Assembly (NCBI GenBank): GCA_021464415.1
Contig: CM038464.1
Span: 58,455,328-58,519,327, forward strand
Direction of reading: 5' to 3'
Length of the DNA: 64,000 bases
From: Lonicera japonica
Taxonomy: Eukaryota; Streptophyta; Magnoliopsida; Dipsacales; Caprifoliaceae
A model generated the notes under the pieces. That model was not told the DNA's origin, did no database searches, and saw only the letters and a program-made list of their open reading frames with translations. This document shows, piece by piece, positions 50,258 to 62,444 of this stretch. Made by a program: the position numbers and the translations under genes. Each line of letters begins with the position of its first letter. Position 1 is the stretch's first letter.

Positions 50258-51107
50258 TGTTACAAACTTTCTACGATGAAAATTTTAATTCTGTATTTCG
50301 AATTGATAATAATCAAAATTAAATTGACACTAAAACCGAGTCCTGTGATATCCACAGTCTCCTTAAACAGTTACGCCGCCCCTCGGTAGTGCTTTGAGGC
50401 TGCCAGACGACGTCTGTTTCCCAGGATGAAACGGTACTTCAGTGTTACCTAAGCACCTCGGTAAACTGAACGAAGTGAAGACGTTAGAATCTTACCACCG
50501 GAGAAGAAAACCTACACGCTAGAGCAAAAGCGAAGGAGGTACAATGGAGAGGAAATTTTGAATTGTCGAATTTTGGCTGTGTATTGTGGAATGAAACAGA
50601 AATCTCCTTTTAATTCAATTGGGAATAATGGTCATTAATCAAAATAAAAACCGACCATTAATCATTATCAGTTTCTGAAAAACTCGCTTTTTGGTCCGGC
50701 ATTCGTGTCCGCAGGTGCGGGCACACACGAGCCACCATGGTTCCAGGCTTATTTCGGTCCATGATTTGCACCCCCCCTGCGCCTGTGTGCGCGAAAGAGA
50801 GCCTCTTATCTTGAATCATTCAATAAGGCATTCCTATGAGCTTAGTTATAAGCCCATATAATTTTTCCCATCTTTCCTATGTGGGACTTCCCACTTTCAT
50901 TGCATTTTTTCATTTCAACTTGCCACTTTGGGTGACAATTTTCCATTCACCACTTAACCATTTTGAGCATATAAATACACGATTTCGATGTACTCACGTA
51001 GGAGAACACAAATATATTAAAAACTTTCACAATCGAGTGCAAAGTCTTATTTCAATTTTACCCTCAAAATGGTAGAAAATGTGTTTTCTAATACCCATTT
51101 TCTAACA
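50258..51107 (-). repeat. 5' LTR of the copia element (850 bp, with internal deletion)
   Basis: Same ends as the 3' LTR but about 102 bp shorter: the block equivalent to 45056-45157 is missing near 50684, with CT microhomology at the edges. As the 5' LTR drives transcription, this loss may also affect its promoter or polyadenylation part. Confidence 0.9.
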
Positions 51108-51496
51108 GATATATCATTATTTCTTTGACCTTATGTAAATTCACTGAGAAATGTGTAATAAAGACAACATCACTTTCCTCAAACAATCTCAATCTCCATA
51201 TATTTTTACCAGAAAAGTACAGCAAAAAAAGAAAAAAAATCAGAAACTCTCATCACTTACAATATATATATATATATATATCAGCCATAAACTTTAGGAA
51301 TTGATGACACAAGAAACACACTGGTCTCCAGTACAGAGAGCCCGGCGCCAAACTGCGACCCATCTCTCTATATACGGAGTTGAGCATTATTCAAACTCTT
51401 AAATTGATTTATTAAAACTTATTACCTAATATCCGGTCACACGTGAATGGAAATAATTCATCTTCATAATCGCCACCTGCATGCATGGCAAAAAAA
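51108..51496 (-). other. GATAT duplication (51108-51112) and 3' flank of the ankyrin gene
   Basis: Begins with the upper GATAT copy. The rest is AT-rich with an (AT)n run near 51261-51281 and probably contains the 3' UTR of the minus-strand ankyrin-PGG gene. The copia insertion therefore lies about 390 bp downstream of the stop codon. Confidence 0.6.
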
Positions 51497-54400
51497 TTAT
51501 TTCTTTTTTGCATGATGATGAAAAATGCTGTTTCCATACGTCGACATCAAGATCTCAAGGAGCAGAGGAAATTGATATAGAACGTAAAGAAACACTGGAC
51601 CACAGGCGAACAAAACAACTGGAATTGAAACCCAACCCCAATTTCCCTGAAGCATAATCAACAAAGTAGTGCCATAAACTACCATCATGGTAACAATGGA
51701 GAAAAACAAGGTCCCAAGGCCGATTATTAATGTTGTGGGCAAGGTCTTAAGGAAGGCTTCTTCACTGTACCGAGATGTGAGGATTCCAAGGAACACTAGA
51801 GCAGAAGTGGCGGCTGAGAACAATGACAAAGCGTCTGATATTATGAAGACGGGGAATAAACTGTTATTAAAAAGTAAAGGCTGTCCGGTTTCGCTTTTGA
51901 TACCACCCGGGACAGCAAATGCTACGGAAAACATAATGGAAGCAATGAGGGCAGCCACGACGCTGCAAGATGATGCAACACCCTTGGCCCACTGCTCCCC
52001 TTCTCTAGCTAAATTTTTGTGTTGATCTGTAAATAAACTTGCGGGAACTTTTCCATTGGTGTTTCTCTTAAATTTGTATCCAGGTTGTGCTATCTTTTTC
52101 ACCTCCTGCATGCAAACATAGTCATGTAAAGGAGAAACACAAGTTATCTAGAGAGAGAGATGAAACACAACACATTTAACTCTCTTCAACTATAAATATT
52201 TAACCATTCTATTGCAATTCTATCAAAAGTTTTTAAGAGAATGAGCGTGAGACTTCAATATGATTGGTACAATATTTAATTTTTATGACCGATAAATTAT
52301 TCTTTAATTTATACTTTTGAGTTAATTTATGAAATATAAATTATGTTAAATTAGGTCCCACTTGTTTTAATTTGTAGGGTTTTACGCTACAATGTCTACA
52401 ATTTCTTCTCATTTTTATCAAGTTTCTCGTTTGAGAATTTTCAAATTACATTATGAAATGAAACCTCAAAGGCAAATATAAATTAATTAAGATATAAAAA
52501 TTATGTACGTTCATACCTCAAACCACTGTAGCTCTCGTTGCATCTGTAGAGCTGCCCCAGTAACTTTTGTATCGAGTTGCAAGGACGATGACAATTTCGC
52601 AGCTTGATGTAATACATTATTCTTGTTCTTGTCCTTCAACAAAGCCAATATAGGCATCCTTTTGTCCTCATTTAAAATTACGTTGAAAATATTTTCTTGA
52701 CGTTTCAAAATTGCATACGATAACACGTTTCTTTCTTTCCAATCCAAGCCCCAAACGATATAGGGGTGGCACTTTAAGATCTCTTGAAACACCTCTTTAA
52801 TCCCATACTTAATGGCTTTAAACATGGATGTATTAACTCCAAAATCCTGAAATTTGCTCACATCTAGATGTGGTATTTGTTTACATATCACTTTAAGCAC
52901 ATCCATTGATTGATGATGTCGTTGCTTTAAATTGTACACTTCTTCAAATCCAGGAACTTCCAATTTTATGCATCAAAATAAAAATCATGAGAGTTAAGTC
53001 TACGAACATTACAAAACAAAGTGTCTGAAACCCTTATTTTTTTAACTTTTTAGGAAAAAAAAAGTTAAGCTTTTTGATGTACAAAAAAAAAAAAAGCAAA
53101 ACGCACAATTAATGAAAAATGTCCATGTGAATCCTCTTACCAAGAAATTTGATGTTTTCTTACCAATATAGTAAAATTAAGATTTATGTTTTCTTACCAA
53201 GAAATTTGAGGAATGTCCATGTGAATCCTCTTGGGTACAATTCTGTAACAGAAAAGTAACATTTATCCACAATGTATGAGAATATATTTTGTATAAAAAT
53301 GATAAAAATGAATGATCGACCAAAAACGATATTCTAGTACGTACCACTGTAATTCAATTGTAAAACCCTATATTGATATGTGCTCTTTCACTTTCTAACT
53401 CACACAAATTGTCTGCTAGTTAAAGGATTTGAGCTTATATATACCTGCAGATATGGTCCCCGTGCTCTCCAGATAAGTTGAACCAACATTAGGACTTTCT
53501 ATGTCTCCATGTGTGTTCCTTGAAGCATTATTTTTTTGATTGTACCGGGATACCTTTCATGGAAAAACATTATATGTACATATATATATATTGAGTTCTC
53601 AACAAACTAAATCCAGTTTCAAGAAGAGCATCCCAGTATGAAAGTAGGTACAAATGCAATACGTATGTGCTACTCTATATATAAAGATTATGCATTATCT
53701 TTAATTCTTAACACAAGAAATCGTTTCAATGTATATTTATGATATATATGTACTTACAACAGTCGTAGAGAAGTTTTTGCAAAAAGAAAGGCGGGAGCTA
53801 CTTGGAAATGCCGAAGGCATTTGAGAGAGTACAACTAGTGGTGAAAGCTGCTTCTCATCAAATGGTGTTTCCAGCAGCTTGGGACTACGTTGGAGTATAT
53901 CCAGAGCAATATCTGTTAAAAGAAATGAAAAAAAAATCATTATTTATGCGAGTAGAAATATCATTCGATCTCCAATTAAGATTGAGATCTCTCTTATATA
54001 TATACTCACTAAACAACGTGCCACGGGAGATACAATAAGTTAGAACATCAATAAGAGCTTTATCTTGAAGCTCTTCAATTCAAGTTTGTTTGTACAAATA
54101 ACGAGTCATTTCTTCATGCCCATTTTCAGATGCTATTATAAGTGGATTTTTCTTTTTCTTTCTTTCGAAAATACTCAAAAGCTTCCTATTTTTGGTCACC
54201 AGTATTTTAGCTATCTCTGTGATTCCGCCTTGGGCAGCCGCAGCTAGTGCTGTGTAACCATTGATGTCTATTGCTTCAAGATCTTCTTCCGACATTTGGT
54301 TCACTAACTTTTTCACAACATCTGCGTGACCCGCTGTAACTGCGTCGATTAGAAGTGTGTTGCCACGGTTTGAGATTTTAGCTGTCAAAGCTTCAGGGTG

Positions 54401-54533
54401 ATCCTTGAGAAAATCCTCTATGTCATCCCAGTTACCTTCGTTGATGGCCTTGAAAAGGGGTTTATATCGTGTGTACTCTTCTTCTGTCCATTCATGTAAT
54501 AAAATTAGGTTTATTAATTTTTGGCTTTCGAAT

Positions 54534-54542
54534 CAATATCTA
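54534..54542. repeat. MULE 9-bp target duplication, left
   Basis: CAATATCTA here and CAATAACTA at 56100-56108, 8 of 9 identical. Confidence 0.75.
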
Positions 54543-54799
54543 GAGTTTTCAACACTTTAGTCCCTTGAAGTTTGCCCCGGTTGTCACTTTCGTCCCTAAA
54601 CTTCATTTTCCGATTTTGCACACCCCAATGTTTCCACAATGCTTCAATTTAGTCCTTCGCTCCACTTTCCGTCAATTAAGTGGACGGAACACGTTATGTT
54701 AAAGGGGTATTTTAGTCCATCTTCCATTAAACTTTCCCTCCAAAATAATATGTTTATTCCTTATATTCCCTCCAAGTATTTCCATCTAAAAAAACAGAG

Positions 54800-54851
<52 letters not shown>

Positions 54852-56099
54852 AATTCTCCATGCCCAAGCTATTGGAGTCCTTCCCCCTTTTACTTGTACC
54901 ATTCTTATATTGGGTCCAGCTTTCTGAGAGCTAGCTATAATAATAATATATCATATTTCACATTTTCAAGCTTTTTGGCACAAATTTCTATGAACTGGAG
55001 CTGTCAATTTTATTTTTCTTCTTGATTCTTGGGTTTGAATTTGTCTAAATTATGGGTTATTCTTGAATGGGTTACTTGTATTGTATTTCTTATAATTTAA
55101 TGCACTTGTATTTTTGAATTGGTTATTCCGGAACTCAATTTTTTATATGCTCTTTAATTGTGATTTTATTAAAAATTATTCTTGCTGTTTTTATTAATTG
55201 AATTTTATCTGGATAATATGTGCTTTATTCCTTATATGAGATTGGGTTTATTTCCTTATATGTGCTTCTCTTTTATTTTGAATGGTTGGATTACTTTGAT
55301 CTTGGCCTTTAATTAAAAGAGTATAAATTCATCTTTTTCTCCACTTTAGACACAATACACATATTCTAACCATGCCTTAGATCTCTCTCTTTCTCTCTTG
55401 AAGCAGCCGCAGTACACAACACACATGAGCCTCAATTTTCGATCATTCTCTATCTCATTTCTCTCTAGAATAATTTGAAGAACAAAAGTTCTTTGTCTTA
55501 ACACACACAACACACGCAGCCTCTTATATATTTTCTTCTCCTTTGTTTTGGTTAGTTTTCGTATGAGATTTGGGGGTTTTGATATTAAAGATCTGAAGTA
55601 TATTTTGGCTGTATGTTACTCAAATTTCTGCTGTGTGTGTTCCGAATTTGCTGCAGTGTATTTATATATATGTATATATATTGTGTGATTCATTGCAATA
55701 CAAATTAATTTATACTTCAGTCCCCTCACCATCAATTATCAATGGGAGAATGGCAAGCATCATCGATAGAATTGGGCGGAGGAGAGAGAATCAGCACGCC
55801 ATTAACTCCACAAGTTCGAAATCTCTCTCTCTCTTTCTTTTGCTCTGTTTTTTTAGATGGAAATACTTGGAGGGAATATAAGGAATAAACATATTATTTT
55901 GGAGGGAAAGTTTAATGGAAGATGGACTAAAATACCCCTTTAACATAACGTGTTCCGTCCACTTGATTGACGGAAAGTGCAGCGAAGGACTAAATTGAAG
56001 CATTGTGAAAACATTGGGGTGTGCAAAATCGGAAAATGAAGTTTAGGGACGAAAGTGACAACCGGGGCAAACTTCAAGGAACTAAAGTGTCGAAAACTC
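54543..56099. mobile_element. Mutator-like element in intron 1 of the ankyrin gene
   Basis: 1557 bp with terminal inverted repeats of about 260 bp: left GAGTTTTCAACACTTTAGTC and on the opposite strand from the right GAGTTTTCGACACTTTAGTT, continuing through CTTGAAGTTTGCCCCGGTTG in both. The two copies remain alike up to the TCCATCTAAAAAAACAGAGC block. A 9-bp near-identical flanking duplication is characteristic of Mutator insertion. The roughly 1-kb interior has no transposase; it looks like plant UTR or intron sequence (pyrimidine-rich runs, TGCTGCAG, a (GA)n tract), so a Pack-MULE-type captured segment is possible. Open frames in the inverted repeats are mirror copies, not genes. Confidence 0.82.
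54808..54849. repeat. (GA)n microsatellite inside the MULE
   Basis: About 20 GA units at the inner edge of the left inverted repeat. The right inverted repeat has only a short equivalent near 55825-55836, so the tract expanded after insertion or before, on one side only. Confidence 0.9.
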
Positions 56100-56108
56100 C
56101 AATAACTA
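56100..56108. repeat. MULE 9-bp target duplication, right
   Basis: CAATAACTA, directly after the right inverted repeat. Confidence 0.75.
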
Positions 56109-56932
56109 ACATAACTCCAAATATATATACCATGCATGCAAAGTAAGGTAACGTAACTCTAGCTATTACTTGCCCAAGGTAAAATGACTTTGATAGTAGA
56201 AAATGGTCGATTTGCCACCATAATGTATATTTCATAAAAGCATAAGTTACAAGCCTTGAATGCGTTAAGTTGTCAAATTAAACCAAAATAGTTCAAGTGA
56301 AAGCTGTGCACACAATTACGAATATACCAACTGTGCGTTGGGTCACAAAGGTGCTCTTAAGTCACCTCATAGTGGTATTTGCTAAAATGTTTTAAAGTTT
56401 AAAAAGTAATTAAGGGTGTATCTACCAGCACTCTATTTTCAACTGAAGTAGATATATATATAATACATGTGCCATCTGGCATGGTGAAACAAATTTTTTT
56501 TTTACCTCCTTCTTCCTTTGGTGAATTGTGTGCCCAATACTCCAAACAATTCCAAACTTCTTTGGCTGAAGGGCTACCCTTTTTAGTTGAAGTGCCTTCC
56601 TTTTTGAAATAAATAAAACTCTCTTCGATTGAAATGCTACGCTCGTCGGCTGAAATGCTATGCTCGTCGGCTGAAATGCTATGCTCGTCGGCTGAACGGG
56701 GACCCAATGGTATTAATATTGGATCAAGTATTTCACGTGAGCACGAAACTTGAATAGCATGTAATGCCTTCAAATCAGTTTTTCTCCAACTATCTTTAGC
56801 ATCTCCTGTTTTAGCTCTTTCTATAACTCTCCATAAATTCTCACTCTCCAAATACGTTGCCATGCATTTCTTCCAATATTCATAATCTTCTTTTCGAGTT
56901 AGTACGAACGGAACTGGTACATTTGTAACCAT

Positions 56933-57604
56933 TTTGAGATTATAGCAGCCTGTGATCGACACACAATCAAATAATGGAATATGATGAGTTAAATTGTTAA
57001 AACCCCTAGAGTCATTTTATTAAAAATAAAAAAAAAAGGGAATTCGAACAGTGGAATATATATGGTGAGCTAAGAACCCTAGAGTCATTTTACCCAAATG
57101 ATCAAGAGTTGAATATCTACATTCAGATAATTTGAAGTAAAGATCATGAGAGTTGATCCTTAGATCTTTTCAATGGGACTCTTAATACGTACTGAGCATA
57201 TATATGTTACAAATTTAACCGTAACTAATGAGTATTTCATCGAAAAAAATAAATTTATATTTATGCATGTGACTAGTAAATAAAAAGGCCGGGGGGGGGG
57301 GTTTTGGATAAAGTAAGAAAGAAATTCTCCAGTAACAAAATTAAGAGAAAGTATGTGCTGTATTATTTATTTGTCAAAAGCTCTAGAGACAAAATATATA
57401 ATTCACAAACGTTTAAAGTAACATAATTTCATATACATTTCCAATAATGGAAAGAAACATAATGAGAGGAGTAAAAGTTCAAGTTGAGCTTACTAAATTT
57501 CACAATGAATAGATGAATACCACAAGTTCAAAACACTTATATAAATTAATATAACAATCAGGACGAACACTTATTTATAGATCATATCCATGAGTAAACT
57601 AACA
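56933..57604. other. 5' flank of the ankyrin gene, no gene seen
   Basis: On the minus strand this is upstream of the first mapped coding exon and should hold its promoter and 5' UTR. An acceptor-like TCGATCACAG near 56955 leaves room for a further 5' exon. A poly-G run lies at 57290-57301. Confidence 0.4.
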
Positions 57605-58133
57605 TATTATTTTTGTAATGGAGACTCCTTTCAACCTTTCCCTTTTTTCATCATTCAAAGTAGAGAGCCACTACTTTTTATGATTATTATGTTCTTTTCT
57701 TAAGTATTGGTTTTTTCCATTTCTTACTTTTTGGTCAGTAAATTCCTTGGTAACATTTCACTTCACATGTATATATGTTTATCACGTTTACGCGCGGTTC
57801 AAGAATCCTACTTTTAAAATGAAGGGTGTTGCTAAAATCGACCGAATTAATTTAAGGAAAAATAATTCTAGTATCTTATATTTAAGTACTGAAAATCGAA
57901 ATACCGAAAGAATTTGATTTGGTTTTAATATTACTCTTAAAAAAACCAAAATGCCGATTACCTTACCGAAAATACCTTAAATATAATATACCAAAATTTT
58001 CAACATATAATACCAATAAGACTAGTTGTGGTGCTTGTAAACTAGCCTGGATAATTCTTATCGTTCAATTATATATATGTATATATAAATATCCTCATCA
58101 AGCTTTTTAAATTATTATTATTATTAATTATGA

Positions 58134-58521
58134 GTTAAGCTATAAAGAATGATAATTCTCTCACTTTAACAAAAAGATGGGATGCTCATTTCAATGTATA
58201 AATAGATGAATTTTTGTATGAAATTTAGCAGAGGTGATCTATATAGTGAGTAGATAGCTTCCAAAATTTCATAAATAATTCAACCTAAAAGTGGGTGTTT
58301 TGAAAAATTGATATATATGTGCGTTTTCGGCCATTGAAATTTTTTATGATCATCTCACCCACTTTTACCTCGAATTTTTTTTATGAAACTTGGTGGAAGT
58401 TATCTACTACTCATCATATGGGTCACCTCTACAAATTTTAATGAATCAATAATCTATTCACCATTCCAAATGAAACATTCCTTCTTTTTATTAAAGTGAG
58501 AGATCTCACTTTATAGTCTAA
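58134..58521. mobile_element. MITE with long inverted repeats, copy 1
   Basis: 388 bp. Left end GTTAAGCTATAAAG..CTCTCACTTTAACAAAAAG; the right end, read on the other strand, is GTTAGACTATAAAG..CTCTCACTTTAATAAAAAG. The symmetry extends inward through GATGGGATGCTCATTTC / GAAGGAATGTTTCATTT and an AAATTTCATAAAT...TTATGAAACTTGG pair. It sits in ATT-repeat DNA. No coding capacity. Superfamily not assigned; TTA-type flanks would fit Harbinger. Confidence 0.65.
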
Positions 58522-58599
58522 CTATATTATTATTATTATTATTATTATTATCATCATCATTATCAACGATTAAGCGGTGGTCGCTACACTTCGCCTCTT

Positions 58600-58731
58600 A
58601 ATTAATTAACTACCACTACCATCGCCCATCGCTGAAGTTTTGACAAGGTCACTGAAGCTCCAACAGTTATCACCCGGTGACCACCGATGGTTCCATGCGT
58701 TGCGGCAGTTGGTGGCAATGCCTGTAGTGAT

Positions 58732-58762
<31 letters not shown>

Positions 58763-60744
58763 GTCTTTAAAGAAAAACAAAGAAAAAAAAATAGAAGATA
58801 CAGTATTTTAGATAAACAAAGGAAGTGTTCTTATTTTAAAATAAAAATATAAAATATCCCTTTTTAAAATATAATTTTGAAAGAAAATTTTTGCTACTAT
58901 ACATAGCCTCTACTTTTAGTATAAGTATCAATGTTAGTTCTCTAAGATACTAGAACGTGATATCAAGGAAAAGAGTACTGTGTTATTTTTGTAATGGACA
59001 CTCCTTTCAACCTTTCCCTTTTTCATGATTCAAAGTAGAGATGCACTACTTTTTGTGATTATTATATTCCTTTCTTGAGTATCCATTTTTTAGGGAGTTT
59101 TTAAATAAACTCATAAAATTAGTTTTTTCACTCCAATAAAAGAATATTTTATTTTCACCCTATTCATTTTTCAAACAAACTTTCAATTCACCCTAGTGGT
59201 GGGGTGAGTTTACTGAATGATTATAGGGATGTTAATTTCCGTCATCCCTAAAAATAAAACATGAAAACCTTATATAAGCCCACAAAAATATTCTTCTCGC
59301 TTGGCAAAAGAAAACTTGCACTTCACCGCAATCATATTTTTTTATCAAAAACATTCAACCACCCCATCTATTTTATACACACCAACGCATACCACCTCGC
59401 TTTTATATGTCAAATAAAAAAAAACTAAAAAATTATTGCACATCCACAAAAAAATTTATGAACTCATGGTTCACTGATAATGGAAATATCCCCCCTAAAC
59501 CTTTAAATGTATCACTTATTAATATTTAACAAAAGGACTTCACTTTTTCGGATTTTATTAATCATTAGAAAATTACACAATTAAATTTGAGCGACATAAC
59601 AAAAATAATATAACTTATGTATTGTATAAATAAATATCAAATACAAGTCATAACAATTCACTTTTTGCTATGAAAGTAGTTCGTAAAGACATCTCTTAAA
59701 TTTGTTTTAGGCAAAAAAGGACATTTAATCACTAGCACGGCGTATTCTAATCATCAAACTAGTTTTTTTGTATTGTATAAATCATTACGTAAAATTATAT
59801 TCAAAACATCTATCTATTAGATTTCAATCCTTGATACTTAATCAAATTAATACAATATAACTAATGCAATGATCATTTGGGTAATCATATATTATTCAAT
59901 TAACAAAAAGATGTAATCAATTGAATAACAATTAAATTAAAAATATTTAAATCTATAAATCTAAAAATATACTAGTAATTATTGTAAAAATAACCTTAAA
60001 TTATATATCTCAAGTATTGTTTCTCTTAATTAATGAATGGGAGGTCTGGAGGGGGATGCCTTTAATGGAGACATCACAAATACAATGTGGGGGAGAGGTA
60101 TCGTTTAGACTTAATTTAGAGAGAGAACCATTCTGTCGTTTTTGTTTTTTTTTTTTTAAACTTTTACCTTTCCTCTCTTCTTTTATATTTTGTTTTCTAA
60201 ATGAGGCTTTAAATGAATTGTTTGGTTGCTGGGTTCCCGTAGCATTCCCGCTGGAATAGTGTGAGGGAGTCTCGCTTAAGGGACTCTCCCTGTATATATA
60301 TATATATGTATAAAGATTCATTTAGTTTTTCTATAGTTAAAATATAAAAGAAGAAACAAACATTTGTTCTGATTGCACGTAGTTTCTTTAGCTTTTATTA
60401 CTGGGGATAACGCAAAACTGCCATACTAATTTTGCTGACGATAGAGGGTGGACTAAAAAGAAAAGAAAAAAAATAGTAGGGTGAATATTAAGATAAGATT
60501 AGGGTAAGCTAATATATATTTTTTAAGTGAAACAAATAAAATACTAAGTGGCCGGGGTGAAAAAAATAAATTAGTAGATGCATTGAACATAACTCAAAAA
60601 TAATAAGAGACGGTTTTTTGTTAAGAGAAAAATGGGGATGAGGATAAAGGATTTTAGGCTATTTTTTATATTCTTTTAATTTGGACTTTGACTTTGATAA
60701 AGGTGAGAAGAATAATAATATAAATGTATTTAAGAACACCCATT
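58600..60744. other. AT-rich spacer within the repeat array, no gene
   Basis: Holds an (AT)n run at 58733-58759 and the truncated repeat unit at 58983-59093. A short stretch near 60030-60285 is less AT-rich and ends in an imperfect palindrome (GGGAGTCTCGC...GGGACTCTCCC); it may be a small unclassified insertion. No gene supported. Confidence 0.4.
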
Positions 60745-61444
60745 TATTTTATTGTTCACGTGTTGGTCATTAAATTCCTTGGCAACATTTTACTTGATTT
60801 AATTTGTATATTTATCATATCCATGGTTAAATAATCCTACTTTTAAGATGATGAAAGAGTGTTAAATTAATCAAGTTCGGCGTTTATGCAAAAATGATGA
60901 GCGCATTTGACTTTTCCTTTTATGTCACGTTTGTTTAGCGGGAAAAAAAAAATAAGGAATTGGAATTTATTTTATATTTCCTCTCGTCTTTCATATTTGT
61001 CTCTAGTTTAGATCCTGTAATTGATTATTATATTTCTTTCTTAACTATTGGTTTTTTATTCCTCAACTTTTGGTCCGTAAATTCCTTGGCAACACTTCAC
61101 TTGCATATATGTTTGTCACGTTTAGGGTTAAAGAATCCTACTTTTAGAATGAAGAGTGTTTCTGAAATCGACCGAATTAATCTAAGAAAAAATAGTTTTA
61201 GTATCTCATGCATATTTAAGTACTAAAAACTGAAATGCCGAAAGAATTTGGTTTGGTTTTAGTATTACTCATAAAAAACTGAAATGCCGATTTACCTTAC
61301 CGAAAATACCTCAAAGTATAATACACCAAAATTTTCAACATATAATACCAAGAAGATACTAGTCGTGTTGCATGTAAACTGTTCCAGATATATATATATA
61401 TATATATATCCTCATCAAGATTTTTTTAATTTTATTATTATTAC

Positions 61445-62055
61445 TAAAAATAAGGTAAAAGGTCTTGTGTAACTATATTTTTTTGCAAAAAAACCAACGA
61501 ATAATATTTTTTAGAAATAATGGTCTAGGTATCATTACCATTCTAAAATAAGGGCTTCTATATCAATTGTGTTCTAAAATAAGGGCTTGTATATCAATTG
61601 TGTTTTAATGCAAATTTGTTTTTCATGATGTGTTTATATTTTTTAACAAGTATACTTTTATGTTTCATTCATAAAACTTTAAAACAACATCAAACAAATA
61701 CAAATACATAAAATGTTCTAGAAAATAAGGAGTGCAAACTTCGCATAACTCTGAAAAAATTATTATGTACATTTTATCAATAAATAGATTTTGAAAATGT
61801 AATTTCTTAAAATTATTCTAAAGTACCATCAATTAAATATTTATTTATAATAATATGGTAAAAAAAAACATGTAGTGTAAACTTAATTTTGCATGATTTT
61901 ATAAAAAAATACAATTTAAAAATATACAGCAAAGTTAACTTTGCACTCCTTTTGGAGTTTGGTCAAATATAAACTCTTAATTTACAAAAATATTTATTCC
62001 CTGATTCTTTTGCAGAAATTTTTTTCAAACAAGCCGTATTTTTCAATATCCCATT
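61445..62055. mobile_element. Unclassified mobile repeat, copy 2
   Basis: Collinear with 7264-7961. It lies inside an ATT-repeat run that is continuous in the paralogous unit at about 58100-58130, so it was inserted after the array unit was duplicated. An internal 33-bp tandem duplication (CTAAAATAAGGGCTT..TATATCAATTGTGTT) is seen at 61540-61605. No open frame. Confidence 0.6.
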
Positions 62056-62098
62056 ATTATTATTACTATATTGTTGTTGTTGTTGTTGTTAATTATGA

Positions 62099-62444
62099 GT
62101 TGTGCTATAAAGAGGGATTTCCCCATTTTAACATAAAGAATGGATGCTCATTTTAGAGGTGTATATAGATGAATTTGCGTATGTAATTTTGTAAAGATGA
62201 TCTATCTAGTGAATAGATCACCTCCACAAATTTCATAAAAAAATTCAACCTATAAGTGGTTGTTTTGAAAAATTGATACATATGTGCATCTTCGGCCTTG
62301 AATTTTTTTATAAAATTTAGTGGATGTGATCTACTTATCAAATGGTTCGTCTCTACAAATTTTTATAAAGGAATTAATCTATTAACTTTCCAAATGAACA
62401 TCCTTCTTTTTATTAATGTGAAAAAATCTCTCTTTATAACTTAA
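62099..62444. mobile_element. MITE with long inverted repeats, copy 2
   Basis: 346-bp relative of 58134-58521. Left GTTGTGCTATAAAGAGGG; right on the opposite strand GTTAAGTTATAAAGAGAG. The same central blocks are present (GATCACCTCCACAAATTTCA, AATTTAGTGGATGTGATC). It occupies the same place in its array unit as copy 1, so it was duplicated with the unit rather than inserted twice. Confidence 0.6.

Larger units (their letters stand above)
44628..51107 (-). mobile_element. Full-length Ty1/copia retrotransposon
   Basis: 6.48 kb, bounded by TG...CA LTRs and a 5-bp GATAT duplication. Order on the minus strand is LTR, gag, protease, integrase, reverse transcriptase, RNase H, LTR; integrase before RT defines Ty1/copia. 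The leader between the 5' LTR and the gag start is only 84 bases, and the sequence next to the LTR (ATCTTAAAACAGTTATAG) is not the usual initiator-Met PBS. It was inserted 2 bp beyond the terminus of the hAT at 44620. LTR similarity suggests a fairly recent insertion, yet gag-pol is broken. Confidence 0.9.
51497..56932 (-). pseudogene. DUF4219-ankyrin-PGG membrane protein (ACD6/ITN1-like) with one premature TGA
   Basis: Seven exons on the minus strand: 56932-56506, 54483-54010, 53912-53758, 53553-53445, 53242-53198, 52956-52517, 52105-51497. All have GT-AG borders and matching phases; they sum to 2259 bases, 753 codons in one frame. Residues about 8-45 form a DUF4219-like segment (RKEDYEYWKKCMATYLESEN, LWRVIE), followed by three 8-residue SADEHSIS repeats near residue 80. 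Exon 2 carries ankyrin repeats (NTLLIDAVTAGHADVVKKLV, NGYTALAAAAQGGITEIAKI, NPLIIASENGHEEMTRYL). Exons 6-7 give another ankyrin-like part (NVLHQAAKLSS) and the PGG domain with FAVPGGIKSETGQPLLF and about four membrane segments. Related proteins act at membranes in salicylate-linked immunity or salt stress. A TGA at 54080-54082 replaces codon 277, cutting off all membrane segments. A 1.56-kb MULE lies in intron 1, 59 bases from the exon 2 acceptor. Otherwise intact, so a recent pseudogene or a truncated allele. Confidence 0.82.

Noticed and set aside
45309..51075. Open frames starting MSLVISPYNFSHLSYVG at 45309 and 50836
   Set aside because: Both lie in the copia LTRs and are duplicates of LTR sequence.
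54639..56137. Mirror open frames starting MLQFSPSLHFPSIKWTEHVM on both strands
   Set aside because: They lie in the two inverted repeats of the MULE and are the same sequence twice.
60010..60321. Minus-strand frame of 103 codons with Lys-rich middle
   Set aside because: Lysines come from a poly-T tract; no recognisable domain and a weakly palindromic surrounding.
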